Origin: Methanobacterium sp.
GTDB lineage: Archaea > Methanobacteriota > Methanobacteria > Methanobacteriales > Methanobacteriaceae
Assembly (NCBI GenBank): GCA_030017655.1
Contig: JASEIM010000002.1
Span: 70,464-134,463 of the forward strand
DNA length: 64,000 nucleotides
Direction of reading: 5' to 3'
Made by a program: the position numbers and the translations under genes. Shown here one piece after another: positions 27,163 through 36,656 of this stretch. The notes beneath the pieces were generated by a model, which did not search any database, had not been told where the DNA came from, and saw only the letters and a list, made by a program, of their open reading frames with translations. Every line of letters starts with the position of its first letter. Positions within the stretch are counted from its first letter, which is position 1.

Positions 27163-28656
27163 ATGAATCCACTGATACCATTAATGGTTATAATTCCAAT
27201 TGCTTGTGCATTGCTTTTAAATCTGCTTCATAAAAATGATCGGACAGTAAAAGTAATTGCAATTATCATTGCATTGGTTTTACCAATTATACCTTTAATT
27301 ACAAGTTATGGTCCTCACTATTTCGGAGGATATGCCCCTCTGGTTGAAAATCCAACAATAGCACAAGGATTACCAGCATACATAACCGCTTCAGCTTTAA
27401 ATGTATTCCACCCGGCCATAACATATTTATTTGGTAATGCTCAGAAGCTATTAGTATTTATATTGGGTTTAATTGCATTTTTATCCATATTAACATCGCT
27501 AAATGAAACAAAGAAACCATCAGGAGTATATGCATTCCTGATGTTCATGGGAGTTGCTTCAGTAACCGCAATTCTCCTTACAGATGACATATTCAACCTG
27601 TATGTTTTCTTTGAAATATTAGCAGTGACTCAAGTGGGAGTTGTAGTAGCATCAAAAATTAAAGGGAATTATGAAACTGCCTTAAACTATATGATTTTAG
27701 GAAGCATCGCTTCACCACTTTTATTACTTGGAGTAGCTCTCCTTTTAGGAGTTACAGGTAACGTTAACATTACCGATATAATCTATTCATTAAAAACTGG
27801 CCTTGTAGACCCACAAAACCCCGTATTACTCATGGCATGTTGTCTTATAACATTTGGATGGCTTTATGGTTCAGGGCTTCCACCATTCCACACCATAAAG
27901 TCAGCAGTATACAGTAAAGCTTTACCACATGGAGCTGCCTTACTTCAAGCATTCTCTGTGTTTACACTCGTGGCACTTGGGGTCATTATCTTTAGAATAT
28001 TCTCATATTTGCCATTTTCAAAAGTATTTATAATAGCTATTTCACTTGCTGCAATGATACTAAGTATAACAATGGCATTAATGCAAACTGATATTAAAAG
28101 AATTATTGGTTTCCTTGCAGTTGGAGAACTTGGTTATATTGGAATAGGTCTTGGATTAGGAACAGCGATGAGTATAACTGCAGGTCTTTTCCAGGCTGTA
28201 AATGAAGCTATAATAACAGCATTCTTATTTATAGGGTTTGGTACAATTCTCTATAAAACTCGTGAAAGCGATATAAGGAAACTTGGAGGAATGATGGTAG
28301 AAGCTCCTAAAGTTGCACTGTTGGTACTTTTGGCAGGGCTTGCAATGGCCGGTGTACCCCCATTAAACGCTTTCCAGAGTAAATTAATGCTGATTCAATC
28401 ATCTTTAGATGCAGGAATACCTGAACTCGGCATAATCATGATACTTCTAAGTATTGTGACTTTCATGACATTTATGAAGGCATTTTATGCCATTTACATG
28501 CGCCCTAAACCGCGTGATCTTGAAATTAAAAATGGAAGGATACCTAAAGCAACCATATTCTCAATGGTTGTATTTCTAATCGTGTGTATTATATTTGGTC
28601 TTTTCCCATCCATCGTGACCAATTTCTTACAGGTACTTGCAAATAGTTTGATATAA
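27163..28656 (+). CDS. ehbF: Energy-converting hydrogenase B subunit F (MnhD/NuoN-like antiporter subunit)
   Basis: 497 aa, about 14 membrane helices. It has the antiporter-family signatures: the Glu in FNLYVFFEI, Lys in LPPFHTIKSAVYSK and KRIIGFLAVGELGYIGIG, and a late AGLAMAGVPPLNAFQSK. This is the large ion-translocating subunit of the complex. Length is normal. The ribosome site AAAGGAGG is clear. Confidence 0.94.
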   Translation: MNPLIPLMVIIPIACALLLNLLHKNDRTVKVIAIIIALVLPIIPLITSYGPHYFGGYAPLVENPTIAQGLPAYITASALNVFHPAITYLFGNAQKLLVFILGLIAFLSILTSLNETKKPSGVYAFLMFMGVASVTAILLTDDIFNLYVFFEILAVTQVGVVVASKIKGNYETALNYMILGSIASPLLLLGVALLLGVTGNVNITDIIYSLKTGLVDPQNPVLLMACCLITFGWLYGSGLPPFHTIKSAVYSKALPHGAALLQAFSVFTLVALGVIIFRIFSYLPFSKVFIIAISLAAMILSITMALMQTDIKRIIGFLAVGELGYIGIGLGLGTAMSITAGLFQAVNEAIITAFLFIGFGTILYKTRESDIRKLGGMMVEAPKVALLVLLAGLAMAGVPPLNAFQSKLMLIQSSLDAGIPELGIIMILLSIVTFMTFMKAFYAIYMRPKPRDLEIKNGRIPKATIFSMVVFLIVCIIFGLFPSIVTNFLQVLANSLI

Positions 28657-28674
28657 CGATAATAGAGGGATTAT

Positions 28675-29013
28675 ATGAGCCTTTATGATATTATAATAAA
28701 TAAAATTAAAAAAGTTCAGGGAGAAACTGAAAAAGATGAACCTGTAACCAGCATCATGGCTTCATCAACATTAGCAGCAGAAATAACGCTATTATCCTCT
28801 CTTTTAGTCGCAGTGATAATGCTAAGATTCCTTAACACTGCTCTGATGATATTTGTGGTTCTTATATTGATAGCTGCAGCAGTTTTTGCCATGCCAATAA
28901 TGCCCAAATTAAAAAGAGAACAAAACGATTCATTAAATGGAATGGTATTTTATGTAATTTTGGCACTTGGTATTATTGTAACATTGTTCTACTGGGGGAG
29001 TCTAAATGTCTGA
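28675..29013 (+). CDS. ehbG: Energy-converting hydrogenase B subunit G
   Basis: 112 aa with an N-terminal soluble stretch of about 35 residues and three membrane helices. It has no recognised Mrp counterpart and is assigned by position and length in the conserved gene order. It overlaps ehbH by 8 bases. Confidence 0.85.
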   Translation: MSLYDIIINKIKKVQGETEKDEPVTSIMASSTLAAEITLLSSLLVAVIMLRFLNTALMIFVVLILIAAAVFAMPIMPKLKREQNDSLNGMVFYVILALGIIVTLFYWGSLNV

Positions 29014-29308
29014 AGGAATAAGAAACCTTATTGCCAGTATTTCGCTGGCTTTATTTGCTGTTACATTATTTCAAGCAATATACGAATTTAAACAAATATT
29101 AAATCCCGGAATCAGTAATCTTTATAACTGGATAGGCCCAAACATTGCCCCTAACATGGTTACGGATGTAATATTTGACTTTAGAGGATATGATACCCTT
29201 GGGGAAGCTTTGATACTTGTAACTGCAGTTGTTGTTGTATTATTAATATTTGGAAGAGGAATGGTAGATCTTGGAGGAAAAGAAGAGGATGAGGAGGAAG
29301 GTAAATGA
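29006..29308 (+). CDS. ehbH: Energy-converting hydrogenase B subunit H (MbhE-like)
   Basis: 100 aa, two membrane helices around a soluble loop, ending in an acidic tail. The stretch VIFDFRGYDTLGEALILVTA is typical of MbhE/MnhA-C-terminal modules. Overlaps ehbG and, by 4 bases, ehbI. Confidence 0.87.
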   Translation: MSEGIRNLIASISLALFAVTLFQAIYEFKQILNPGISNLYNWIGPNIAPNMVTDVIFDFRGYDTLGEALILVTAVVVVLLIFGRGMVDLGGKEEDEEEGK

Positions 29309-29775
29309 GTACAATCCTTAAATTATTCGTATTTCCAATATCCCTTATAATTATATGTTTAGGAATTAACACAATACTTGGAGGCCACATAACTCCAGGT
29401 GGAGGGTTTCAAGGAGGTGCAATGATTGCAGGAGGATTAATATTCTGTATTGTTGTTTACGGCCTTAAAGAGAGTCCTTTTAAGCTTTCCCATAACTTTT
29501 TAGCTTCACTTGAGAGTGCTGGGGCTTTGACATTTGTACTTTTTGGAGTTGCAGGCCTATTATTCTCAGGATTTTATCTATATAATTTAGGGGTCGATCT
29601 TTATGGCATAATTCCCCCTGCAATAAAAGGCATTTTTAATTATCCGGATCCAATAGGTGCTGGAATCATACCTTACCTGAACTTCGCAGTAGGTATTAAA
29701 GTTTTAGTAGGATTAAGTGCTGTGGTAATAGCTTTCTTGGAAAGTGATAAAATTATTGGAGAGAATGAACAATGA
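29305..29775 (+). CDS. ehbI: Energy-converting hydrogenase B subunit I (MnhB-like)
   Basis: 156 aa with four membrane helices and the MnhB signature GGHITPGGGFQGGAMIAGG. This subunit completes the Mrp-like module (B, C, D, E, F, G equivalents all present in ehbA-I). Overlaps its neighbours by 4 bases each, implying translational coupling. Confidence 0.9.
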   Translation: MSTILKLFVFPISLIIICLGINTILGGHITPGGGFQGGAMIAGGLIFCIVVYGLKESPFKLSHNFLASLESAGALTFVLFGVAGLLFSGFYLYNLGVDLYGIIPPAIKGIFNYPDPIGAGIIPYLNFAVGIKVLVGLSAVVIAFLESDKIIGENEQ

Positions 29776-30020
29776 TTTTCTACATCGGTCCAATGGCATT
29801 AGGATTATTAATGGGATTCATACTAGGGACACGGATTAAACCTGTTCCTGAAAGTAATTTAAAATTTGACAAAGAAGTTTATGCAATTGTTTTAATTGCA
29901 GCAATAGCAGTAGCATATTACCTTGGACCTTTCCCTTACTATAAAGATATTCCACTTGCATCAGGATTTGTTGCAGCTATTATTGGGATAATGATTGGAA
30001 AATTAACATTTGGAAGGTAA
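29772..30020 (+). CDS. ehbJ: Energy-converting hydrogenase B subunit J
   Basis: 82 aa, three membrane helices with a short charged loop. No motif links it to a wider family; the call rests on its position between ehbI and the polyferredoxin. After it comes 119 bp that looks partly coding in the frame of ehbK. Confidence 0.85.
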   Translation: MIFYIGPMALGLLMGFILGTRIKPVPESNLKFDKEVYAIVLIAAIAVAYYLGPFPYYKDIPLASGFVAAIIGIMIGKLTFGR

Positions 30021-30139
30021 AAAAAGAGGAATTAATAGAATCATTTAATGTAATAAAGTCTGAAAAAAATCAATTTGAAGTTACAAGAAGTGTATTAAGT
30101 ACACATAAATATATGCAAAAATATCAGAGGGCAAAGATC

Positions 30140-31498
30140 ATGTTTTTATCAACTAATAAATGCGAAGGCATTGGAGAATGTATCAAAGAATGTCCGACAG
30201 GTGCAATAAGATTGATAGAGGGCAAAGCATTTAGCTGTATCACCTGCGGCGCTTGTGCAGAAGCATGTCCTAATAGAGCCATATTCAAAAACAAATATGG
30301 AGGATATGTTGTAGACAGGGCAAAATGTAATGCATGCGGAGTTTGCGAATTAACATGCCCCATAAATAACATCAAAATCGAAGGAGACATGGTAAAAGGA
30401 ATCTGTTCAAGATGCGGATTATGCGCAGACATATGCCCGATTAATGCTCGGGTTGATGCATATGATCTGATTGAAGACCGCCAAATTAAACTCCTGGAAG
30501 CGCTGAATTTAACAATACAACCGCCTGTAAAAGCAAAGAAAGGGGAAGAAATAGCCCAGAGAATTAACGTGATTACCGATGCAGAAAAATGTGCCCTTTG
30601 CGGTAGATGTGAATATTACTGCCCAACAGATGCTATAATAGTTGATACTGAACCTGGAATCTGCACAGAGTGCAAAGTATGTGAAGATGTTTGTCCTGCA
30701 GAAGCCATCATAGATAACACAATAGATCCTGAAAAATGTACATTATGTCTTAAATGCGTTAAGGAATGTCCTAATAACGCAATGTATGTTGAAGATTTTA
30801 AGGTGAATATCAGAAAACCTGAAGAAGGAGAAAAGATTGATGGAACCATAATTTCGTGCCTGAACTGCGGTTTATGTGCTGAATCATGTGAACAAGGAGC
30901 CTTGAAGATAGTGGAAGGTAAACTACGCTATGACCCTTCACTTTGCGATGACTGCGATGATATGAAATGTCTGGATGCATGTCCAGTGGGTATTTTAAGA
31001 GAATCTGATGAAGATGAGCGCAGAATAAAAGGATATTGTGTTTCATGCGGTAGATGTGTTAAAGCTTGCGATCTTAATGAAGCAAGAAGCTTCCAGACTG
31101 TTATATGGGAAGGAAAAATATCGAAAGATTGTATATCTTGTGGTATATGTGCAGAGCAGTGCCCACGAGATGCTATAACTCTTAAAAGAGGTAGTATCAG
31201 CGTAGATCTTGGAAAATGTGCATTATGTGAAAAATGTGCAATTCACTGCCCTCAGGATGCAATTCCCCTAACCACCATGCGCAAAAAATCAATAAAAGAC
31301 GGATTTGTATTTGTGGAAAATAAACTATGCATGAACTGTAAACTATGCATGAAAACCTGTCCAGAGGAAGCTATTTACGAAGATGAAAAAGGAAGACTTA
31401 CTGTAGATGATTCAAAATGCATATATTGTGGTGCATGTAACAATGTGTGCCCTGCAAGAGCGATATTATTCGAAAGAGAATTTGAGGTATCACAATGA
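30140..31498 (+). CDS. ehbK: Polyferredoxin, 14 [4Fe-4S] motifs, subunit K
   Basis: About 452 aa from ATG 30140. I count 14 cysteine clusters of the CxxCxxCxxxC type, from CEGIGECIKECP at the N-terminus to CIYCGACNNVCP at the end; the ninth (CDDCDDMKCLDAC) has an expanded spacing. That count matches the 14-cluster polyferredoxin described for Ehb in Methanothermobacter. It should carry electrons to and from the hydrogenase. The start is uncertain: ATG 30113 and an open frame back to ehbJ exist upstream, the latter without a normal start codon but with an AGAGGAA ribosome site. Confidence 0.93.
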   Translation: MFLSTNKCEGIGECIKECPTGAIRLIEGKAFSCITCGACAEACPNRAIFKNKYGGYVVDRAKCNACGVCELTCPINNIKIEGDMVKGICSRCGLCADICPINARVDAYDLIEDRQIKLLEALNLTIQPPVKAKKGEEIAQRINVITDAEKCALCGRCEYYCPTDAIIVDTEPGICTECKVCEDVCPAEAIIDNTIDPEKCTLCLKCVKECPNNAMYVEDFKVNIRKPEEGEKIDGTIISCLNCGLCAESCEQGALKIVEGKLRYDPSLCDDCDDMKCLDACPVGILRESDEDERRIKGYCVSCGRCVKACDLNEARSFQTVIWEGKISKDCISCGICAEQCPRDAITLKRGSISVDLGKCALCEKCAIHCPQDAIPLTTMRKKSIKDGFVFVENKLCMNCKLCMKTCPEEAIYEDEKGRLTVDDSKCIYCGACNNVCPARAILFEREFEVSQ

Positions 31499-31995
31499 AA
31501 AATTTAGTTAGAATTATACTGGAGGGAACGTATAGCAACGTAAAAAGGATTATGTTCGCTTCAGACAGAGTAACCGACATGGAACTTCGAAGCAAAATCC
31601 TTGAAGGTCGAATTGTGCCTACAGATAAAGTCGCTGAAGAATCATGTATAGGATGTGCAGGATGTAAAAATGTATGCCCAACAGGCGCAATTGAAATGGT
31701 AAAACTTGATGAACCTGTTGAATTAATGGAAGGACTAATAAAAGAGGAAATACCAGTTATAGATAGCCTAAAATGTGTAAACTGCTATTATTGCCATGAT
31801 TTTTGTCCGCTTTATGCTTTATTTGGAGAAGCAGGCACTATACATCCAAATGATGTTGGAGATGTAAATCCTGATGTAAGAGAAATGCTGGAAAAACCAG
31901 TTAAAATATCTGATGATAAACTGGCTTATATCGCCAAATTTCTCTCTGACACAGCAATATTAAGAAAAAGACAGGATCAAGAAAATTCAAAATAA
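31495..31995 (+). CDS. ehbL: Two-cluster ferredoxin subunit L
   Basis: 166 aa with two [4Fe-4S] motifs, CIGCAGCKNVCP (about residues 52-63) and CVNCYYCHDFCP (about 93-104), inside NuoI-like surroundings. It overlaps ehbK by 4 bases and links the polyferredoxin to the small hydrogenase subunit. Confidence 0.93.
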   Translation: MKNLVRIILEGTYSNVKRIMFASDRVTDMELRSKILEGRIVPTDKVAEESCIGCAGCKNVCPTGAIEMVKLDEPVELMEGLIKEEIPVIDSLKCVNCYYCHDFCPLYALFGEAGTIHPNDVGDVNPDVREMLEKPVKISDDKLAYIAKFLSDTAILRKRQDQENSK

Positions 31996-32031
31996 TTATT
32001 CAAAGAAATTAAACTAACCTTAAAAAGAGGG

Positions 32032-32484
32032 ATGAATTTGGGTTTAAAATCATATTCAAGAGCAAGAGCCGTGCACGTAATGCTTGTATATACTGGAGGA
32101 TGCAACGGATGCGATATAGAAATAGTAAACTGTATACTTTCACCAAAATACGATGCAGAACAATATAAAGTCTTTTTAACATGGAATCCGAGGGAAGCTG
32201 ACGTGCTTGTCGTAACAGGGCCTGTTACAAAGCATGTAGAAGAGCCATTAAAAGCAATTTATGAAGCAATACCTGAACCTAAAGCTGTTGTTGCAGCAGG
32301 TGCCTGTGCAACAATGGGTGGTGTCTACAAGAACATTCATGGAGACATACCCTCTGAAGAGATATCAGGACCGGTTGATGAAATTATACCTGTTGCTGCT
32401 AAAGTTCCAGGATGTGCAGTTAGACCTGAAGATGTACTCTCAGGAGTAGTTGCAGCATTACCTTTACTATTAAATGCAGAATAA
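32032..32484 (+). CDS. ehbM: [NiFe]-hydrogenase small subunit M
   Basis: 150 aa, NuoB-like, with the proximal-cluster cysteines in GGCNGCDIE, GACATMGG and VPGCAVRPEDVL. Starts at TTG or the nearby ATG region around 32032 after AAAGAGGGAT. It carries the cluster closest to the NiFe site and is of normal length for group 4 enzymes. Confidence 0.94.
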   Translation: MNLGLKSYSRARAVHVMLVYTGGCNGCDIEIVNCILSPKYDAEQYKVFLTWNPREADVLVVTGPVTKHVEEPLKAIYEAIPEPKAVVAAGACATMGGVYKNIHGDIPSEEISGPVDEIIPVAAKVPGCAVRPEDVLSGVVAALPLLLNAE

Positions 32485-32532
32485 TTTATAATAAATGAAG
32501 TCAGAGCTATTTTCTGGCTAAGGGGTGTCATT

Positions 32533-33687
32533 ATGGATAATAATAACAAAATCACAACTCAAGTAATCGAAACAGAAGTTCCAATGGGTACTGTTCACTC
32601 TGCCGCTTTAGAACCTTACAGACTGCGGTTATTCGTTGAAGATGAAATTGTAAGAGACGCTGAATTAACAATAGGTGTTAATCATAGAGGAATTGAAAGA
32701 ATAATGGAAGGATTACCTGTTGAAAAGGCAAATAGCCTTACAGAAAAAGTATGTGGTATCTGTTCCAATAGCCATATCTGGAACTCATGTCTTGTAGCTG
32801 AAAAAGGGCTTGAGATTGATGTTCCTCCACGTGCAGAATATATCAGAATTATCATGGAAGAACTGGAAAGATTACACAGCCACCTTCTCTACCTTGCCCA
32901 CGGTAGCGAAGTACTGGGGCATGAAACATTTTCAATGAGACTCTTCTATATTAGAGAAACCGTTATGGAACTTCTCCGTATGATTGGAGGTAACCGTGTA
33001 CAATATGGAGCTTCAATCATTGGTGGCGTAAGACCCAGATGTGAACTAAATGAAATGAGAATCCAGAAGATCAAAGAGGGTATGGACTATATTGAAGAAA
33101 AAGTTCTTGAATTTGCAGATAGATTCATTAGAGATCCAATGGTCATGTCCCGTATAAGCGGTATAGGAGCTATTACAAAAGCCGATGCTCGAAGATTAGC
33201 CACAACCGGCCCTACTCTTAGAGCAACAGGTATAGAAGTGGATTTAAGACGTGACATGGAACAATATGAACCTTTTGAATTCGATGTGATCACTCAGGAT
33301 ACTGGAGATGTTAAAGCAAACCTTCTTATGCGTGTCCTTGAAATCCCAGAAAGTATAAAAATAATTAGACAAGCCATTAAAGACCTTCCTGAAGGAAAAA
33401 TAACAAACAGAAGCTGGGAAATGCAGGATACAGGCATTATAAGGAGTTACATCGAAGTTCCAAGAGGTAAACTTTATCACTCTTATAAAATTGAAGATGG
33501 GAGATTAAGAAATTCAATAATTAGGACACCTTCCATAACAAATATAAATACAATGGAGTTTGCATGTATAGGAACGCACATTACAGATGCACAATTAGCA
33601 GTAGTTCAATGTGATCCATGCTTTACATGCACCGACCGTGCGATACAAATAGTGGATCATCCATTTAGGAAAAATAGAATTATATAA
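32533..33687 (+). CDS. ehbN: [NiFe]-hydrogenase large subunit N
   Basis: 384 aa, NuoD-like, with both nickel-binding pairs: CGIC at residues 74-77 (EKVCGICSNSH) and DPCFTC at 363-366. About 18 residues follow the last Cys; a group 4 maturation protease would probably cut after the Arg of CTDR. The active site is complete, so the complex should evolve or oxidise H2. Confidence 0.95.
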   Translation: MDNNNKITTQVIETEVPMGTVHSAALEPYRLRLFVEDEIVRDAELTIGVNHRGIERIMEGLPVEKANSLTEKVCGICSNSHIWNSCLVAEKGLEIDVPPRAEYIRIIMEELERLHSHLLYLAHGSEVLGHETFSMRLFYIRETVMELLRMIGGNRVQYGASIIGGVRPRCELNEMRIQKIKEGMDYIEEKVLEFADRFIRDPMVMSRISGIGAITKADARRLATTGPTLRATGIEVDLRRDMEQYEPFEFDVITQDTGDVKANLLMRVLEIPESIKIIRQAIKDLPEGKITNRSWEMQDTGIIRSYIEVPRGKLYHSYKIEDGRLRNSIIRTPSITNINTMEFACIGTHITDAQLAVVQCDPCFTCTDRAIQIVDHPFRKNRII

Positions 33688-33739
33688 GATCAAAGAAATC
33701 TGATCTCTTAAATTTATTTAAATAGAATTAACAGGAGAA

Positions 33740-34759
33740 ATGGGAATGCAAATAGTGGATACTGATATATCAATGATTTTAATTTCGCTAGCAGCAGTGA
33801 TTGGAACGTTAATCGTAGCGTTTGCAGTTAGTGTATGGCTTCCAGGTATTGAAAGAAAATTCGTTCAAGCAAGAATACAGCAGAGAGTCGGCCCTCCAAT
33901 TTCAAGTCCCGGATTTATGGCCCCAATTAAATTCTTCTTTAAACAGGCAATGACTCCAAACTCTCCTATGCCCCAATTATACAATGCACTCCCTTTAATC
34001 AGTTTAATCATAGTGGTGTTTATATTATTATTCCTAATGCCCCAAATGTACTTTTTAGGTGCTTTAGCAAGCATTATAGCTGTTGTAGGGTTACTTAAAG
34101 TTGAAGAGATTATGTACATGTTTATGGGTTCACTATCAAAATCAGTGTTATCAGTGAATATGCCCTTTCCAGACCTTGTAAAAGGCGCTAAACATGTTGA
34201 TGCAACAAGATCATTTATCGAAGAGATCAGTACCCTCAGAGCATTCCGTCTTATAGCATTTGGGTCATTCCCATTGTACATTGCGCTTTTCGTGCCTGTT
34301 GCAATGGCTAGAAGTATATACCTTAAAGATATAATTGCATTCCAACAGTTAAACGGGCCAGTACTCTTTACTGTAGCGGGAGCTATAGGTGCAATTGTCT
34401 ATTTCATCGGTTTCATGATATTAATGAATGAATACCCATTTGCAATAATGAAAACCAAAGCAGATGTCATGGAAGGGCCATATCTTGAGTATATGTCCAA
34501 ATATAGGGCATACACCTACATCACAAGAGGATTTCTGATATTTGTACTTGCAAGTCTGTTTGCAACAATGTTCCTTGGAATACCACCAAATATATTCAAC
34601 CCAGGAATACTGGTAACAATTGCAGTAGCCATATTATTCCCTGTTTTTATGGCCGTTATGAGTGCATTTTCCCCAATATTCACATTCAGACAGTTTTATC
34701 CTGTCGTGGCAGCCACATCAATCTTAGGAGTGCTTGCAATAGTTGCAGCATTCTTATAA
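33740..34759 (+). CDS. ehbO: NuoH-like membrane subunit O
   Basis: 339 aa, eight or nine membrane helices, with the NuoH hallmarks ERKFVQARIQQRVGPP and FKQAMTP and the later NEYPFAIMKTKADVMEGPYLEYMSKYRA region. NuoH homologues couple the hydrogenase module to the ion-translocating arm. 53 bp after ehbN, with an AGGAGA ribosome site. Confidence 0.94.
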   Translation: MGMQIVDTDISMILISLAAVIGTLIVAFAVSVWLPGIERKFVQARIQQRVGPPISSPGFMAPIKFFFKQAMTPNSPMPQLYNALPLISLIIVVFILLFLMPQMYFLGALASIIAVVGLLKVEEIMYMFMGSLSKSVLSVNMPFPDLVKGAKHVDATRSFIEEISTLRAFRLIAFGSFPLYIALFVPVAMARSIYLKDIIAFQQLNGPVLFTVAGAIGAIVYFIGFMILMNEYPFAIMKTKADVMEGPYLEYMSKYRAYTYITRGFLIFVLASLFATMFLGIPPNIFNPGILVTIAVAILFPVFMAVMSAFSPIFTFRQFYPVVAATSILGVLAIVAAFL

Positions 34760-34804
34760 CCCATTAATTTAATAAAAACATAATACATCAAAGGATTAGA
34801 TAAT

Positions 34805-35062
34805 ATGAAATTCGTAGTAAGACCCCTCCACATTATAAGTGTCGGCGGATACATAGTTGAAGTTGATTTCCCTTACAGGAACATTATAGTAGTTAATCCT
34901 ACACAGGAACCTATCAAAATCGATCTTCCAGTATTTACCACTGACTGGATTGACAAACAAAGAAAATTAGGGCTGGAAATTATTCCAACAAAGGATGAAG
35001 ACTCGTTTTTAAGTACATTCAGAAAAGCTAAAGCTAAATTGGAAAAATTGAAGGCTGAATAA
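34805..35062 (+). CDS. ehbP: Energy-converting hydrogenase B subunit P
   Basis: 85 aa, soluble, beta-rich N-terminal half then a Lys-rich helix. It is identified by position at the end of the cluster after ehbO. No ehbQ is found directly downstream; the next gene is on the other strand. Confidence 0.85.
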   Translation: MKFVVRPLHIISVGGYIVEVDFPYRNIIVVNPTQEPIKIDLPVFTTDWIDKQRKLGLEIIPTKDEDSFLSTFRKAKAKLEKLKAE

Positions 35063-35165
35063 TCTTAATTACAAACTACCTATCATTTTTTATTTTAATC
35101 AGATAAATGATTGATAACTAATAAAAACAAAAATATTTTAAAATTAAATCCTATTTATTTTCCAT

Positions 35166-35318
35166 TCAAGGACTATGCACATTCAGTTCCCTTAGAATCC
35201 TATCCCTCTCCTCTTTAAGCGCTTCAATTACTTTTTCATCGCATTTTTTACTCTTTTCTAAATGGGCAATTGTAACTGTTATTGCTTCTAAATTAGCCTC
35301 ATTCTGATTTACAGACAT
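35166..35318 (-). CDS. Small helical protein, function unknown
   Basis: 50 codons, predicted almost wholly helical and strongly charged (KKCDEKVIEALKEERDRILRE), with GGGGTT before the ATG. It is convergent with ehbP and 54 bp upstream of the GMC oxidoreductase stop on the same strand. It reads like a real small coiled-coil protein, but I recognise no family. Confidence 0.5.
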   Translation of the reverse strand: MSVNQNEANLEAITVTIAHLEKSKKCDEKVIEALKEERDRILRELNVHSP

Positions 35319-35372
35319 ATTGAAAACCCCTTTAACTATCCATATTTATTCTATAATAGGTCTTAACACCTA

Positions 35373-36656
35373 TTAAATCCTTTCATTTTCAAGTATCTTA
35401 TGGGCAACCCTTAATGCAAGCGCTGCAGTAAGCAATATTGTAGGTAAACCCTGTGATCGGGGCGCTAAAGAGAGATCAGCAACCCATAAGTCTTTAGGTA
35501 ACCATGAAGGTTTCATCGAACTAACATCTTCTGCTTTAAGAGGAACAGTACCACCTAAATGACCCCCATTATGTACACCATTAATATAAGGACCTGAAAC
35601 ACCGGCAGATTCCATAATTTTTTTAGCTACATCAACTGCTTCATTGAGATGAATATGATCCTCTTTTTTAATGGCTTTCTGCACTTTTCCATCAGCGAAA
35701 ACTGCTCCCTCTTCTATATCTGCAAGTTTTACCATAATACCGACCCTATCCTCAATAGAAACATCCCGCCATGGTTTATGGAACCAGTGGGAGAGAATAT
35801 CCAGATAAGGAGAGAGAATATAATCTTTATGTTTTGTATACCACACCATGGGAGGTTCTTTAAGCTGATTTGCCCCCTTAAGGACTCCACCTAATGTAAG
35901 AACTATATCTGCCCATAAGTTATCCTTAGCAGGCAATCCTGAGGCTTTTAGTATCTGCGCAGTACCAATTCCCCCTGCAGCTAAAACTACAATATCTGCT
36001 TTAATGGCTCTTGATTTAACAATAACTCCTTTTGCTTGACTATCTTCAATTATAACTCTTTCAACGGGTGACGAGGTATGTAGAACTGCACCTGCACGGA
36101 TCGCATCATCTAAAAAGGCTCTGGAATCCCATCTTGCACCAGTAGTGCATCCAAGTTCACATAACCCGCATGATACGCATTTAACACTATCTACAGCTTT
36201 TGGAGTAGCTTTTGGTTTCAGACCAAGTTTTTCTGCAACTTCAAACATCTTTCTGGTGACTGGCCGCCATCTTTTAACTGGAAATTCAGCTATTCCAATA
36301 TTTCTTTCAATCTCTTCAAATTCTGGTGTAAGATCAAGCCCTATTTCCTTTAACCCATGTTCTGCACGCACCATATTTCCACATGAAAGTACAGTAGAGC
36401 CTCCTGTTGTTATACCCCTCACAAGTACCAGATCATTTGATGAACGCATTGTATCCATCGGAGGAAATAGTCGGGTGATATTTTTCTCATTTCCTAAAAG
36501 GCCAGTCCTTCGCAGAGGAGATGCAAATGATAAAAGCCGTCTGAATGGTTTAAATGGTTTTCCTGCCTCCAGTATTATAACTTCATAGCCATTATTTGCT
36601 AATTCACGTGCAGCGGTTGCTCCCCCAGCACCAGTTCCTATGACTATTGCCCTCAT
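35373..36656 (-). CDS. GMC-family FAD oxidoreductase with a ferredoxin-type cysteine motif
   Basis: 427 aa. FAD-binding GTGAGGATAARELA at the N-terminus, GGSTVLSCGN in the middle and SQGLPTILLTAALALRVA at the end place it in the GMC/cholesterol-oxidase superfamily. Residues 160-170 read CVSCGLCELGC, a CxxCxxCxxxC pattern able to hold a [4Fe-4S] cluster, so in this anaerobe it is more likely a dehydrogenase or reductase linked to ferredoxin than an oxidase. Last gene of a four-base-overlap operon (tetR to here). The substrate is unknown; an alcohol or unsaturated lipid is a guess. Confidence 0.8.
   Translation of the reverse strand: MRAIVIGTGAGGATAARELANNGYEVIILEAGKPFKPFRRLLSFASPLRRTGLLGNEKNITRLFPPMDTMRSSNDLVLVRGITTGGSTVLSCGNMVRAEHGLKEIGLDLTPEFEEIERNIGIAEFPVKRWRPVTRKMFEVAEKLGLKPKATPKAVDSVKCVSCGLCELGCTTGARWDSRAFLDDAIRAGAVLHTSSPVERVIIEDSQAKGVIVKSRAIKADIVVLAAGGIGTAQILKASGLPAKDNLWADIVLTLGGVLKGANQLKEPPMVWYTKHKDYILSPYLDILSHWFHKPWRDVSIEDRVGIMVKLADIEEGAVFADGKVQKAIKKEDHIHLNEAVDVAKKIMESAGVSGPYINGVHNGGHLGGTVPLKAEDVSSMKPSWLPKDLWVADLSLAPRSQGLPTILLTAALALRVAHKILENERI

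Noticed and set aside
35166..35318. ehbQ
   Set aside because: The small gene after ehbP is on the opposite strand and has no hydrogenase-subunit feature, so I do not call it ehbQ.
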